From: Parelaphostrongylus tenuis | Lineage: Eukaryota > Nematoda > Chromadorea > Rhabditida > Metastrongylidae | Assembly: GCA_019055375.1 (NCBI GenBank) | Contig: JAHQIW010001527.1 | Location: 186,001-250,000 of the forward strand | DNA: 64,000 nucleotides | Reading direction: 5' to 3' | Shown here: positions 34,373 to 46,412 of the stretch, in pieces | Layout of the letters: each line of letters starts with the position of its first letter | How positions within the stretch are numbered: the first letter of the stretch is position 1 | Made by a program: the position numbers and the translations under genes | Notes under the pieces: model-generated | What the model saw: the letters and a program-made list of their open reading frames with translations, nothing else | What the model was told of the DNA's origin: nothing | Database searches by the model: none

Positions 34373-37300
34373 ATGCCGAAGAAGTCGATCGAGGCACCAC
34401 TTGGATTACGACGCATGCCTATAGTCATCATTCCTAGAAAACGAAAGTACAAAAATTACGTATCTCGACGTCGAAACACGCATCTATTAGCCAGCCTTCG
34501 TAAATGTGTGTCGGATCCTCACATATATCGCAGTTTCAACCAATGGAGAGGATTGTGGCGTGAGTTTTCTATTAACGACGAAGTAACGTCCCCATCAACC
34601 TCTGATGTACCACGATTAGTTGATGACGAAAGTGTACAGCCAACAAGTGATACTACGACCAATATGGTTGCTTCATCATTGGGCTCTAGAAAGTCACCAT
34701 TAAGGAAGCATTTCTCTGGAAAACTTTCAGAACTCAAGAAGAACGAAGCCAGCCGTGCTACTTTACGTGTTCCACTGCCACCTGTGAAGAAGACTTTGAA
34801 GGAGGAATCTCGTTCAAACAACCTACAGTCGAAAGAGACTACCTCAAAAGTGTCTTTTACAGGTAGTTTGAGTAAGCAGAAAACGCGTTGTTTACACCTG
34901 TATCTAAATGCAACGTAGAGGATTCGACTGACACATCACCATCGAAAGGTGAGAACAATGGCAAGGTATCAGAATCTATTGCGAGTACAGGGCTCGAGGG
35001 TTCAGCTCCTCAAGATGTGCGTTCTTCTCTCAAGAAATCGGCAGCTCCTTCTCCAGCTAGTTTTCCGAGAACTCCTGAATGTGGAGAGCAATGTACAGCA
35101 CCTGGTAGCATTATTGGAAAAGACAGAAAGCCTGTTACCGACGACTCAGTTCAAGAGCAGAAAGACGCTGCTGTAACTCCGTCAGCTTCAAAAGCCCTTA
35201 GGAAAGCGTATGGTTCAAAAAGTGGCACAACTATTTGCGCTATTGGCTCTCCATTGAATGTGCCATCTACGAGCAACATCAATGCTGAGGACCAAAGAAT
35301 CATCGAGAAGAAATTACTGATCAGAAAAAGGAAAGAACAGATCAAAGAAGGCCCTGTTTTCCCAGCATCATCGAAGTGTCAAGTGGAAGTTGGAGAGAAA
35401 TCGAGTCAAGCTGACGAACAGAAGGCGAAGAAAACTGTGAATGCTGTAGCGGCAGCTTTTTCGACTCAGTCAGTTTCCGTTGAAGTACCTGAGAGCTCAA
35501 AGGCTGAGGAAAAGAAGGAAATTAGTAAAGACGTGCAGCAACATCCTCCAAAAAACACCACGTCAGCGACAGCAAGCTTGCTGGCCCAACTTCAGCTTCC
35601 TCCCACGGTTTCAGCAAAAGTGGATAAGATTATTGCTTCGGGACAGAAATCAAAAATACAGAATTTAGATGATCAGGTGCATACATAACTCCTAGTTTAC
35701 AAAAATAATCGACTTGAATCAAGTATTTTAGAGGGCTCGAATGAAAGCGCATCTTGATCGACAAGCAGCTGGTGTGTTACCTGACGATGATGACGGCCAT
35801 CTCATTTTTAAGAAAAATGATACTCTTCATGGTCGATGTTCGTTTCTTTCCATTCTAAAAAATTGTAGTTTTTGGCTGGTACAGTAACCTTTCAAGTAGT
35901 AGCAAACTATTTTGAGCTTCAGCTATTTTTTGTTCTATCTCCTGTAGTATGATCACCCAATAAATTTACTCGGTTGTGTTTCTTTTACGTTTTTTTTTTA
36001 GGGGAGCTCCGTGAAGAGCTCGGAGAAGGCACGTTTGGCAGGGTCGTCAAGGCGTATGACAAACAGGTCTATCTCTTCTAAGTCATGGATTATTTCTCTT
36101 ATGGGAAATTGGCATATTTAGAGGGAAAAAATGAGAGCTGTGAAAATTGTACGGAACGTTCATAAATATCGTGACGCCGCATACTTAGAGATCAAGGTGC
36201 TGACGAAATTAAAGCAATTGGATCCGAATGGTGTCCAGTGAGTCTGAGTGTTTATTTTGATTTCTTTTTACAAATTTTTCCTATTGGTTCATGATGGTAG
36301 AAATGCATCGTTAACCCCTATGCATCATGTGTCGTCGTTATCCATGAAACAAAACATTGATTATTGCTGCCTGTGTGAACAAGTGGTGCATTTGCAGCAT
36401 GACGAGGCGGTATATCGATTCCAGGAATATCCTCAGTCGTTGTAAACCGAATAATGCTTCCTACACAGCGCGAACTCATGCGACAAGAGCATCCCCATTG
36501 CTCACTGAGATGAAGAATGTACTTCGTTGTCGACTATCACAGAAAAAATAGCGATCACGAGACAGTGGTTCGACACATTAGAAAAGCATTTCGAAGCCGC
36601 CAATTATGACTTTTTGCTGATTTAGTTGAAATTACTTGAAAAATATTTGTGTCATCATTGTACGCAGTCAATGTCGAATGCTCTCGTTTAGAATCGAGTT
36701 GTAATACATCGAAAATTCTGCATCGTATTTGGCGATGATTGGCACTTCTTTGATCCTAAGCGTTGAAGTTAAAAGCGATGATGTTTACGTGTCCTTAAAA
36801 CAGATTAATCTTATTAGCACCGTGTTCTTCTTCCTGTTAAGTAAATTTGTTTTTAATCGAACAAAGTAATTCTGAGTTGTATTTCGCGTGAACAAATACC
36901 GCAGCGGTTGCTAAGTCTGGCTTCTACTAATATCATGCGAATAGGAAAAGTACAGAACATCCTAGGATTTTGATAGCTGAGAAGTATGTTTTCTGAGGTA
37001 ACTGAGTCGAGCTGAGTTGAGATGGATGGTCAAGACCTTATCTTTGAAATTCTATCCATTTCAAAATCTATAATTTTTTTCAGAATAATTAGTCTAGTTT
37101 TTCTCAGAATAATTTGTCTAGAATTTACGGTCTTGTTAGTTTCCTCTCACAGGACTGCGGCAATTTCGACACATAGTTCACTAAGTGATTTAGCCTTCTT
37201 TTTTTCAAGTTTTCACTCGTTTCATTATATCCATCTGTTGCTTTTAAACGATAATGAAATAGCTTGGGATCCTTCCGCATTCTGGCGACTAACGAAAGCA

Positions 37301-40300
37301 GTTACAGTTTCTCCTATCCTATTCATATCTGCCTTTCCTCCTTACTCTTATTACTACTAGAGGTTTTGTTCTCTGCAATATCAGCGGGTCTTCAACTTTT
37401 TTGTGTAACCGTGAACATTCATTCTACGTAAGCCATGAATTTGTTTTGTAGTCATGGCTATCTATGGGAGTACAGGATCGTGTACTGATAAAAAAGCACC
37501 ACAAGCATTTTAGTTTCCGTTTCCAAAGTTTTTTTTAAGAGACCAGACTGTACTATGCATTAGGTGTAAAGACCATCCATGTATAGAATTCATGCTTCTT
37601 TAAGGCGTGACCTGTTCTGGCGTATGAGTATGTATATCTCGATCAGGTAATCCACAAACGTATTCCGAATTATCTTTGACTGATTGACGATTTATTTTTT
37701 TATCTCCATTTCATAATATTCTATCGAGTGACGTTCAAATTATGACAGCTGACTACGTTTAAATGTTAGAATAAGTTATTGATGTTACCACTTCTTGGTT
37801 GATACTTGGTTGATCACTATGGAAAGGCGGTCTTCAGTGCCACATAGTCTGAATTCGCGAACATTCTTGTACTGTCTTCAGTCCGCTTTTTCCTCGGCCC
37901 ATTTGAAATAAGCTCTGATTTCCTCATGATATTGGTTTGGTTCGGTGATTATGACGGATTGCTTAGTCTGAAAATATCTAGGGCATACATTTGCAAATTT
38001 AGCTAAACTGACTTACGCCGGTACCAATGGATGGGGGGAGAGAAAACAGCGTGAACAATATGAGTCATGTACGAAAAATTTTTTTTCGGATGTTTATTTT
38101 GTCGCGTCGCGAACAGTTTTCTTTCTGGACTTTTTGTGTACATTCTATGGCTTATCCGATGCAGATATTATGTTTCCAGTAGATCGGGATAAATTTTCTG
38201 CTACACGGAATAGCATCAAAAAAATGATTCGGTCGAGTGTGTCCATTTGATATGGATTCAGTGTTAGGCATGAGCTAATCTACTGTATTTTCGGAACATA
38301 GGACATCTATCGCCATGAATTAATGGTAAATTTATAAGGATACTCATTGAAAAGGGTTTCTGTAGTATTTATAAAGACTAGGCATACACACAATACGTAT
38401 TTATCAATGTGTTTTTCATGATATGTGTTCTTGTAGAATTTACGTAATTACAACTTGACTTATTGATATTGCAAAAGGTGTAGTCAAAAATCACACTCAC
38501 AGTTTGTAGGACTGTTACTTTTAACTCGCATTACTGTCAGCAAATTCTACCGTGTACACTTCTCACACATTCGTACACAAATGCAGTCATGACATTTCTC
38601 AGGCTTTTACAACTTACAGTCTTCCTAACGATTCGCAAACCCTTGCTGTAGTAACTACTAGAATCAGTAGGTCTTCTCATAACTTTTGGCGGTACAGCAA
38701 TTAACAGCAAATTTGTTAATCAGAAGTAATCGAATCTGCTTAACAACACCATTCGTATTATGCGTCATCAGCTTGAACACATTTCTGTCATCTCTCAGGC
38801 AACAAACGCCCAACCGCTATTGTGAGCACCTGAACCGCTGCAGTCGAGCCGTGTCACGTCGATGTCGCCGCAATCTCATCCTGCATAAAGATAAGGCAGA
38901 GCTGCATGTCGCCAAATTGAAAAGGAGGAATTTGACTGCAGTGGGCTGGCAGTCGGTGGATCATCAGCCGTACAGTCTTGACTTGTCGCCGTCTGACTAT
39001 CACCTCTTCTGACACTGGAGCATTTTCTGAGAAGAAGAAAGTCGACATCAATCCTTTGCGTCGAGGATTGACAACATTTTTAGAATCCAAGGATGACTGC
39101 TTCTGTGAACGCGGTTTTGATTTGTTGCCGGAGAGATGATAGACATGTGCTCAGACTGATAGTTCATACTTTGAATAGTGTTGTTAAGCGAATTTAATTA
39201 CTTCTGGTCAATAAAGTTCGTGTTCATTGTTCTAGCGCCCAGGCACATATTAAGTCCCTAATAATGAGAGAAATTATTTGTTGCAATGATTGATTCTGAC
39301 CTGCTAACATTTGTCACAACAGGTGCATAGTTCTAACACTGCGCAGTCTTCTGTAGCAGCCAATACAATGTCACTATTTGCTTGATTTATGATGGACATC
39401 TCTGAAGGCTATTTGAAGGTGCCGACACTAAAACACTGTCCATTTGAGTCGCTTAAATAGATGGTTGGCTGTGAAAAAATGCATCTTCACTTTCTACACA
39501 TCGTCTCAGTAGATCCTCGATGCCGTTCTGGTATCTTTTATGTGAGTAGTACTGGTGAACTCTCTCTCACACTCTCTTTCTTCCTCTTTCTCTTTCTCTT
39601 CCTCTTCCTCTTCATCTTCCTCTCTTCTGTCTCTTTGAGGCAGGCGATGCCCCCCGATATAAGACATTTTTGCCGTGTCCGTGAACTCTGATGTAATTTC
39701 TGTTGGCGAGATCGACTGACGTACTAATTACTTTCAATATCTCCCATTTACCTAGTGAAGGTGATCTAACCATTTCTCGCACTTGTGTCATGGCTCAACT
39801 TAGTTACCTAAAAATAGAAGCAGCAGACCAAATCCAGTAAAATTTCTTGTACGAAAACATAGCACGTCTCATCCTGAGAAGAGGTTCACGGATATTTTGA
39901 TCTTTCTAACGGTTACTGGTTTTTCAACCCGTTCCTGTCGTCATTTCTAGTGTAGTAATGCTGGAGTTGAGTAAAAAGTTGTGAGAAATTTTTGAAACTT
40001 TTATTTTCATGCAAAAATTTACAACAAAAATAACAGTGACTATTTCTCAAATCACCATTGTCGACGACTTTCTGCCATCGTTTTGCAAGACTTCGGATCT
40101 GCGTGAAGTACCATTCGGCTTCTTGGTGTCGAGGAACTCTTAGCATGCTTTTTCGACCTCGTTGAATGATCCAGATAGACGTCCATTCAAAAAGTGTTGC
40201 ACTGATCGGAAGAAGCCATACTCGGATGGAGCATCGTTTGGACCGTGGGCGGCGTGCGGAAGAACTTCGACGACGTTCAGCTCTTCATACTTGTTCTTGA

Positions 40301-43300
40301 TCTTCTTGGCCGAATGCGGTTTGGCATTGTTCTGCTGTATCAAAGCGCGCTTTTGTCGGACTAGTCTAGGATACCACTCCATCATTTTGTCTTAGATGTG
40401 ATCCAGCTATTCAAATAAATGAACTGGATAAATATATACAAAATTATCTACAAGAAACGACACAAAAGTGTCATAAAATGAAGCTTTTTGAGATTTCTTA
40501 GAACTTTTTACTCAACCTAATAATGTGGAATGTGAAAGTGAATTTTTTGCGAATGTTATCAAAAACCGGCAGCAAATTGGTTCGGTAATAGGCGGTTCTT
40601 TTATCACAAGTGTTCAAAAAGCATGAGACGACACATAGATAGTTTCAAAAGACACTTAGAAAACACTGATCAATTTGTCACGTCATCTCTTCCCCAATTC
40701 ACCGTTTCCGTGATTCGTCTATCTACATCTCTTGGTTTTTCTGCCGGTACAGGTTACACTATTCCCTCTTGATCAGCAATAAATGGACATCAGAGTTCAT
40801 TATGTCCACCTTCAAGATGACTAAAGTCAATATACTCAAATTTTCGACCAATGCTTGCTTTATGTTTCATTTTCGATCGTTGTTGATTTCAAGTTAGTGT
40901 GGAACAAAGGGTATATGAACATCTAAGGAACACCGAACAAGACCTTGCCGAAGACGTATCAACGTGATTGGATGGTGGATCAACTCTTTTTTTTTAATCA
41001 CAAACAAAAGTGATTAATGATGTCTGAACTAGCAAAGTGAGTAGATAGGATGCATCGACTTGAAATGGCTGCAGAAACTGTGGTAATAACAAGTTATCTA
41101 GCCAAAATTCAACAGCAGGGGCTGGACCCTGTATTATCCTCTGGAAGACACTACCGAAGTCATGCACGATTCAGCTCATGTAACAAAATTCTAGGCGTTC
41201 TCCCACATGTGTGCCATTCATAATTATGCATCTGCACCAACGGGTTAACTTTGTAATATGTATGTTTCATATCACATCGTTAACCCTTCGTTTCCTGATA
41301 TGTTTCTACTTCCCACGTTTTGAATAAATCTAGGTCAGGATTTGCTACTGTGAGCTTGTGTAGTCACTGCCAAAAATCCGTAGCGCAAGCTTTCTGAATG
41401 ACGGTTATCAGTCACAATCTCTTATCTCATCTCCTACCATGTAGTAAACATCCTAGCTTTTTCTCTGAAATCTTGAGCCTTCGGTCTTGTTTTATTCAAA
41501 GCAGTAAGAACATTACTCTGCTTTCGTCATCATTCTATTACACATTTCACACAGGGTAGCTTTTGTTTTAGCCATCAGTTAAACAGAATAGATTCATTCA
41601 TCTTTTATCTCCTCCATGTTTTCAAGGATCAAGAAGTTCTTGATCAGATATCAAATGCATTCTTCAATTGTTGTTCTTTTTTTTATTACCTCATCAAAAC
41701 TGTCTGGGTTCGTGGGAAAACCTCAAATCTCGTATGTTTCTAAATTCTTTGTTAAGTTAGATGAATATAATTTTAAAGTCACAAAAAGACTAGTACATGC
41801 TAAATCGGTCAGTGAGTTTTTCGGAATATGCCAAGTTTGGCGATTTGACTAGAAATGTAACCCGCGGCGAAGTTTTTCAATTTCAACTGTAAAGCAATCT
41901 GCCATAATTCGAAATTCATTCTCTTTCACCTTCACTCGTCATATTCCTTTTGCCGCTAAGCTCTTGATGGTTGGCTGCTGACAGATGGATGCGTTGTAGT
42001 GTAGAAAGATTGGTGACAAAACAGGTGTCGGTAGTGCAAGGGAAAGAGCACGCGCTCCCGGATAAGGTCAGATGCGAGTTTGAGTCCCGGTTGACGTAAA
42101 AGGTTTGCACATCACTTTATATCATTGGGTATATTCCTTTTTTCTCTTAATCGGTGTCAACTTAGTATTTCGCTCAGGAAGTCTCAATAACAATATCATT
42201 TGTGAGGCTTTTCTTTTGTATTCCAAAGCCTAAGTTTATTTTTAGAAGCTTATAATCTATCTCATTTGTTTTGATATCTGTGAGAGATTCTACTACTGTT
42301 TTCTCCTATATATTTCATCGCTGATTGATGTTGTTCTCATTCCAGCAAGATCATCCAATTGGTCGAACATTTCGATTACCATGGGCATTGTTGTCTTGTT
42401 TTCAAACTTTATGGCCTCAGTGTTTTCGACTTTCAGGTTGGTACCGCCGCTTATCTCGTGTTTTCACTTATTTCACAGGCCCCTGTTAGCAAAGTTTTAT
42501 TTGTTTTATTTTATCTTCAGAGGAAATATAATTATCGACCATATCATCTGGAGGATACAAGACATATAATGTATCAAATTTGTTATGCCGTTAAATTTTT
42601 GCATGACAACAAATTGACCCATACGGACCTTAAACCGGAGAACGTCTTGTTTGTCTGCGATGACTGTTATACAGAAAAAGTGGGGAATGTGGTTAGTTTG
42701 TCGGTGTTGTTTTTTTTTTTTTTGAAACCTACAATATAGTTTCACAGTTACTCATTCAACCTTCAGACATACCACCGACCGAAAAACACCAATGTTCGTC
42801 TGATTGACTTGGGTTCAGCGACGTTCAATAACGAACATCACTCTGCGATTATTTCGACTCGACATTACCGTGCACCTGAGGTTATACTCGGTGCGTATAT
42901 CGTCGTGAGGAGCAGTCAAAATGCTCGGACGAATTCATATTCCCCACAAAATTCCAGATCTTGGATGGTGGCAGCCATGTGACACGTGGTCGCTTGGGTG
43001 TATCCTCTATGAGCTTCATCGTGGAGCTACACTCTTTCGCACTCATAGTAATCGCGAACATCTCGCGATGATGGAACGTGTATGCGGTAACATCCCTCTA
43101 CGAATGATTCGTAAAACAAGGTGTGATTTGTGACATTAGCTGCTCCTTTATCAATATGTATCACTCCAAAACCTTTTTTTTTCAATGAAGCGTACAACAA
43201 AGTATCCACTTTCAGAACCAGATACTTCCACAATGATGTTCTTGATGTGACAGGAACGGATGAAAGTTTCATTCGGGAGACTTGTGCAAACCTTGTGGTA

Positions 43301-43751
43301 ATTTAGTTTTCGTTTGAATTATTTTTCTGTGTATTTAAAGTGGTATTGGATTCATTTAAGAGAAAAATCGAAGATTCCGATACTGAGGAGCGAGAGCTCT
43401 TTGAGCTTATGCATAGCATGATGCAGTTTGAGCCTGCCGCCCGTATCAGTATGGGGGACGCTCTACAGAGTCCGTTTTTTGCTCGCCTTCCCGAAAGCAA
43501 AAAGTATGTGTAAAAGTTCTCTTTTATAAACATATTTACACTTTTTCATCCGCGTTTTGGTATCACTGTTCCCTTATGTCACGCGTAAGACAATTAGTCT
43601 GAATACAGACTAATTCAGTCCAGTGTCTCATTCTAGGATACCTGGCTTGCATCCTCCTAACCCGACTAGAAGACCTGGTATTATGGATCCGTTACATCGT
43701 GGTAGTCGTGGTCGGACTGTGGATTTGACTGGAGAGGACGAAGCGGATTGA
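34373..43751 (+). CDS. madd-3: LAMMER (CDC2-like, CLK) dual-specificity protein kinase
   Basis: LAMMER kinases phosphorylate SR splicing factors in the nucleus. Exons: 34373-35676, 35732-35837, 36002-36066, 36122-36237, 42346-42436, 42521-42691, 42767-42890, 42958-43122, 43191-43297, 43361-43503 and 43637-43751 (stop TGA). All borders are GT-AG and all phases agree. Size is about 834 aa: a ~430 aa Ser/Lys-rich, disordered-looking N-terminus, then the kinase domain. Motifs: [18 protein letters not shown] lead-in; GEGTFG loop (36022-36039); ATP lysine in RAVKIV (36143); [13 protein letters not shown] catalytic loop (42620-42643); EHLAMMER signature (43056-43079). The LAMMER-typical Thr after His is kept. 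Oddities: the Mg-binding DFG is DLG (42806-42814), and the first exon changes frame at about 34862-34880 with no usable intron, so one base may be missing or a mini-intron is present. The intron 36238-42345 is 6.1 kb; most others are 40-170 bp. The symbol is taken from the C. elegans CLK homologue; family sure, orthology likely. Confidence 0.93.
38670..39258 (+). mobile_element. Mariner relic with transposase C-terminal part (family B, copy 4)
   Basis: TA on both sides (38668-38669, 39259-39260). Ends 'ggtcttctcataacttttgg' and the inverted '…cccaggcacatattaagtccc' match the other family B elements. From about 38895 (+) it reads [15 protein letters not shown] and, after it, [15 protein letters not shown], the well-known C-terminal block of mariner transposases (HPPYSPDLxPSDYHLF). 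The first Asp of the D..H.A motif and most of the remaining ORF are degraded, and stops follow. Sits inside the long intron of the LAMMER kinase. Confidence 0.85.
39561..39640 (+). repeat. Pyrimidine-rich (CT)n tract
   Basis: About 80 nt of CTCT/TTCC sequence, in the long kinase intron and sense strand pyrimidine-rich. Probably a simple repeat. Confidence 0.75.
39963..40517 (-). mobile_element. Mariner relic with transposase C-terminal half (family A, copy 1)
   Basis: Inverted ends: 'gttgagtaaaaagttgtgag' on the left and 'gaactttttactcaacc' on the right. The minus strand from 40385 reads [52 protein letters not shown]. This is the C-terminal catalytic half of a mariner transposase. The second catalytic Asp of the usual 'HDNARPH' block appears as Asn ([10 protein letters not shown]). 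The N-terminal half is deleted. Lies in the long intron of the LAMMER kinase, antisense to it. Confidence 0.85.
42025..42120 (+). repeat. Second tRNA-like repeat family (plus, in kinase intron)
   Basis: 'cggtagtgcaagggaaagag' (A-box-like), 'gcgagtttgagtcccgg' (B-box-like), then 'aaaggtttgcacatcac'. It lies in the 6.1 kb intron of the LAMMER kinase gene, some 230 bp before the 42346 exon. Confidence 0.55.
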
Positions 43752-44195
43752 AAATCATTATGTTTGCTTCCACTACCTCCACTCTCGTTTTCAGTCATCT
43801 AATTGTCGCAATCAGGGTGAATTCTGTTCTATATTGTATGTAAGGTTTCAAAAAAGTTCCTTGATAGTTTTGTCATCAATCCGGGTTCTTCCTTGTCATA
43901 TTTCTTCATTGTACTATGGGTGCTTTGTCACCGTCATCGTTTAGTAGAGTTCATAAGATGTTATATGTGAATCCGAGAAGACTGTCATGTTACATTGGTT
44001 TAATATGTTTCTGTTGAAGTATCCTTTTATGTTTCTTTGTAGCTGCTAATGAGTTACTTAGATTTTTATTTCTTGTTAGATCTTAGACTGTAAATATGCG
44101 TATTTATTCATGTGAATGTGATGCTCAATTTCGAAATAGCTGTTTTGGATTTGATTTGACGAGTTCTTGTTTCGAATAAATTGAGCACTTGTAGT
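43752..44195 (+). other. 3' UTR and poly(A) signal of the LAMMER kinase
   Basis: T-rich sequence after the TGA. AATAAA at 44175-44180 is followed by a GT/T-rich stretch, a standard cleavage signal. About 440 nt of 3' UTR, inferred. Confidence 0.6.
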
Positions 44196-46310
44196 TTTGT
44201 CCTTTTTTATCGAAACTGTATATTCTTTCGTTTATTGACGACTATTTTTATATTTCAGCTTATAATGTGTGCCAAGTACGTTTTACATCGAGTGTAGGTT
44301 AAGTGTAGGAGTGTTGGTGTTCGAAGTGAATTCATTCAGATTAGGACTAAATTTATATTTTAGTAAGAAATTAAAATCCGAGGGAGATTTACTACGACAT
44401 CTATCTTATTTCGTTAGTATTTTCTTCGACGACTAGTCTAGTAGTCCTCGACGGCTCGCGTCAGCTGGATGACAGTCTTAGGGTTTTTTGCTTACCTCAA
44501 AGTTCTTTTGTATTTAGTCCATTGTCACAACGCAATGGACAGTATGTACTTCAATGACGTGCTGTACACTGAGTTTCCACTATGAGACCTTTTCATAGAA
44601 CAGATTCGCTTTGTTTAGAAATCATAAAGGGGCAAGATTTGTTATATTACTTCAAGATAATGAGGAATTGTTGATCACCTGAGGCGTATAGATCCGTTTT
44701 TAACTTTCGGTTGTCAAGGCATGAATTTTTAACACCAAACGATTGATGAGACAGGCCTTCGTTAGCCGGACAGCACTATCTTGTAAAAAGAATAGAAAAT
44801 TTGGTTTTGTAAATACCTTAACACTAACTCCAGAGAGAATTTTTTGTAAATATCAATTCAGAACTTCTATGCATCATTTGTAGAGGTGGGTGGAGGTCAT
44901 TTGTAGGCCCTGTCAGATTTCCAAGTACTATGTTAATTCCTACTTTGTATATCAATTATTGAAAATTTTATCTAGGTCCAGAACATACGCTCAATTGTCA
45001 GTGTGCTACGGGTTTAACGTTATTCCATTTTATATTGTTCAGTTGCTACCTGACATCGAAAAAGTATCGCTTTAGTAATCAGTAATCAGTGAAGACTCGG
45101 TGAACTGTTTTGCGTGATCGTCGTTTTATTCTCTGATTCACAAAATTGAAAAGACGCAAAAATGGCCGAGCTGTTCGGGGGAATGATTTTGAAGGGCCAT
45201 AAATGTCAATCCTATGGACGCTAGTGTGCGAACGATAGGGAAAGTGTTAAGTAGCACCGTTTTCCATTATATCTTTAACAGTGATTATTGAATTGGAGAA
45301 GACTCATAATTGAAAGGCTATGAGAATCACGCACATATTTTATGACATTTCCTTTAGTTTCCGCAGAAATTTGTTATACAGTGTAATATGGTCGACTTTG
45401 TAACTCTTCAATATACGTAATGGTGCAAATACATTTTTCTTTGATTAGCGAATGTCAATGTGCTACTTCAGAAATTTTCGTAGAGCTAAGGCCACCAGAA
45501 TATCAATGAAAAGAAGAACAAACTCAAGCTGTGAGTTGATCGAGTTTTCTGATTACTGAGTAATAAATTTTCCCCATGTAATGCTTGCTTGACACGCGAC
45601 ATGTGGAAGCAAAATTTAGGAAATATCTAATCCCAAGATCAGTTCAGCTGTACATTGAGGTTTCAGTACTATTGTTTAATACTAAGCATCTTTGCACATC
45701 GTGCGGATCTCGGATTTCCTTATTCGTTTCGTTTTTTTCAGCCGTCATCTATGAGGATCTCTGGATTCTCGTGTGAGTTTGGCCGTCATCTAAGTAAAAC
45801 TCTATTTTTCCATGAACTTTTCATCAAATTTTTTGGTATTTTCGCTACAGTGTTTTAGGATGTTTACCAGAGAGGGAGTCGCTGAGCTTTGTGAATCGAA
45901 GGGATAGTTCTCGTGCAATACCTTTGCCAATCTGCAAAATCTGAGGTGGTAGCGCCAAATAAGGTCGAATCAGCGACCATGCGTATCTGTACGACATCTC
46001 TAAGCCCTTCATATTCCCAAATTGGAATATTGCTATATAGAGGTCCAATGTTTCTCGGTTAAAGTACCAGTCCATTATTCTCGGTAGCACAAAATTTTCA
46101 TTTGTTCTATAGCATTTTTGTGGATAATAAGTAGTGGAGGTGAAATCACAGCCATTTCGGAAACAACATCAGTCTTGCAGTAATCGTTTTCATTTCATAT
46201 GATGATGTTTTTAGCCTCCAAAGTTTTACGGTTTCACAATAGTAGAGAAGTGTTCTACCTGTCGAGCTGTGATACTCATTCCTCGAAAAAGTCACAAGCT
46301 GTGAAAGAGT
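44196..46310. other. Intergenic, no supported gene
   Basis: A minus frame at 45845-46090 is 81 codons without an obvious domain or splice context. Otherwise AT-rich DNA without recognisable repeats. Confidence 0.4.
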
Positions 46311-46412
46311 TGGACATTATTGTCCAGAAGCCCTGATAACAACAAGCTTATTTTTCTCCGACGAACGCCATGGACATTATTGTCCAGAAGCCCTGATAAC
46401 AACAAGCTTATT
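46311..46412 (+). repeat. Exact 42 bp direct repeat, period 60
   Basis: 'tggacattattgtccagaag' through 'aacaagcttatt' is present identically at 46311-46352 and 46371-46412, with an 18 bp spacer. The start 'tggacattattgtcca' is itself a near-perfect palindrome. No mismatch in 42 bp suggests a recent local duplication. Confidence 0.9.

Noticed and set aside
45845..46090. 81-codon minus frame with a protein-like look
   Set aside because: No known domain, no splice partners nearby, and no repeat match. Too little to call a gene.
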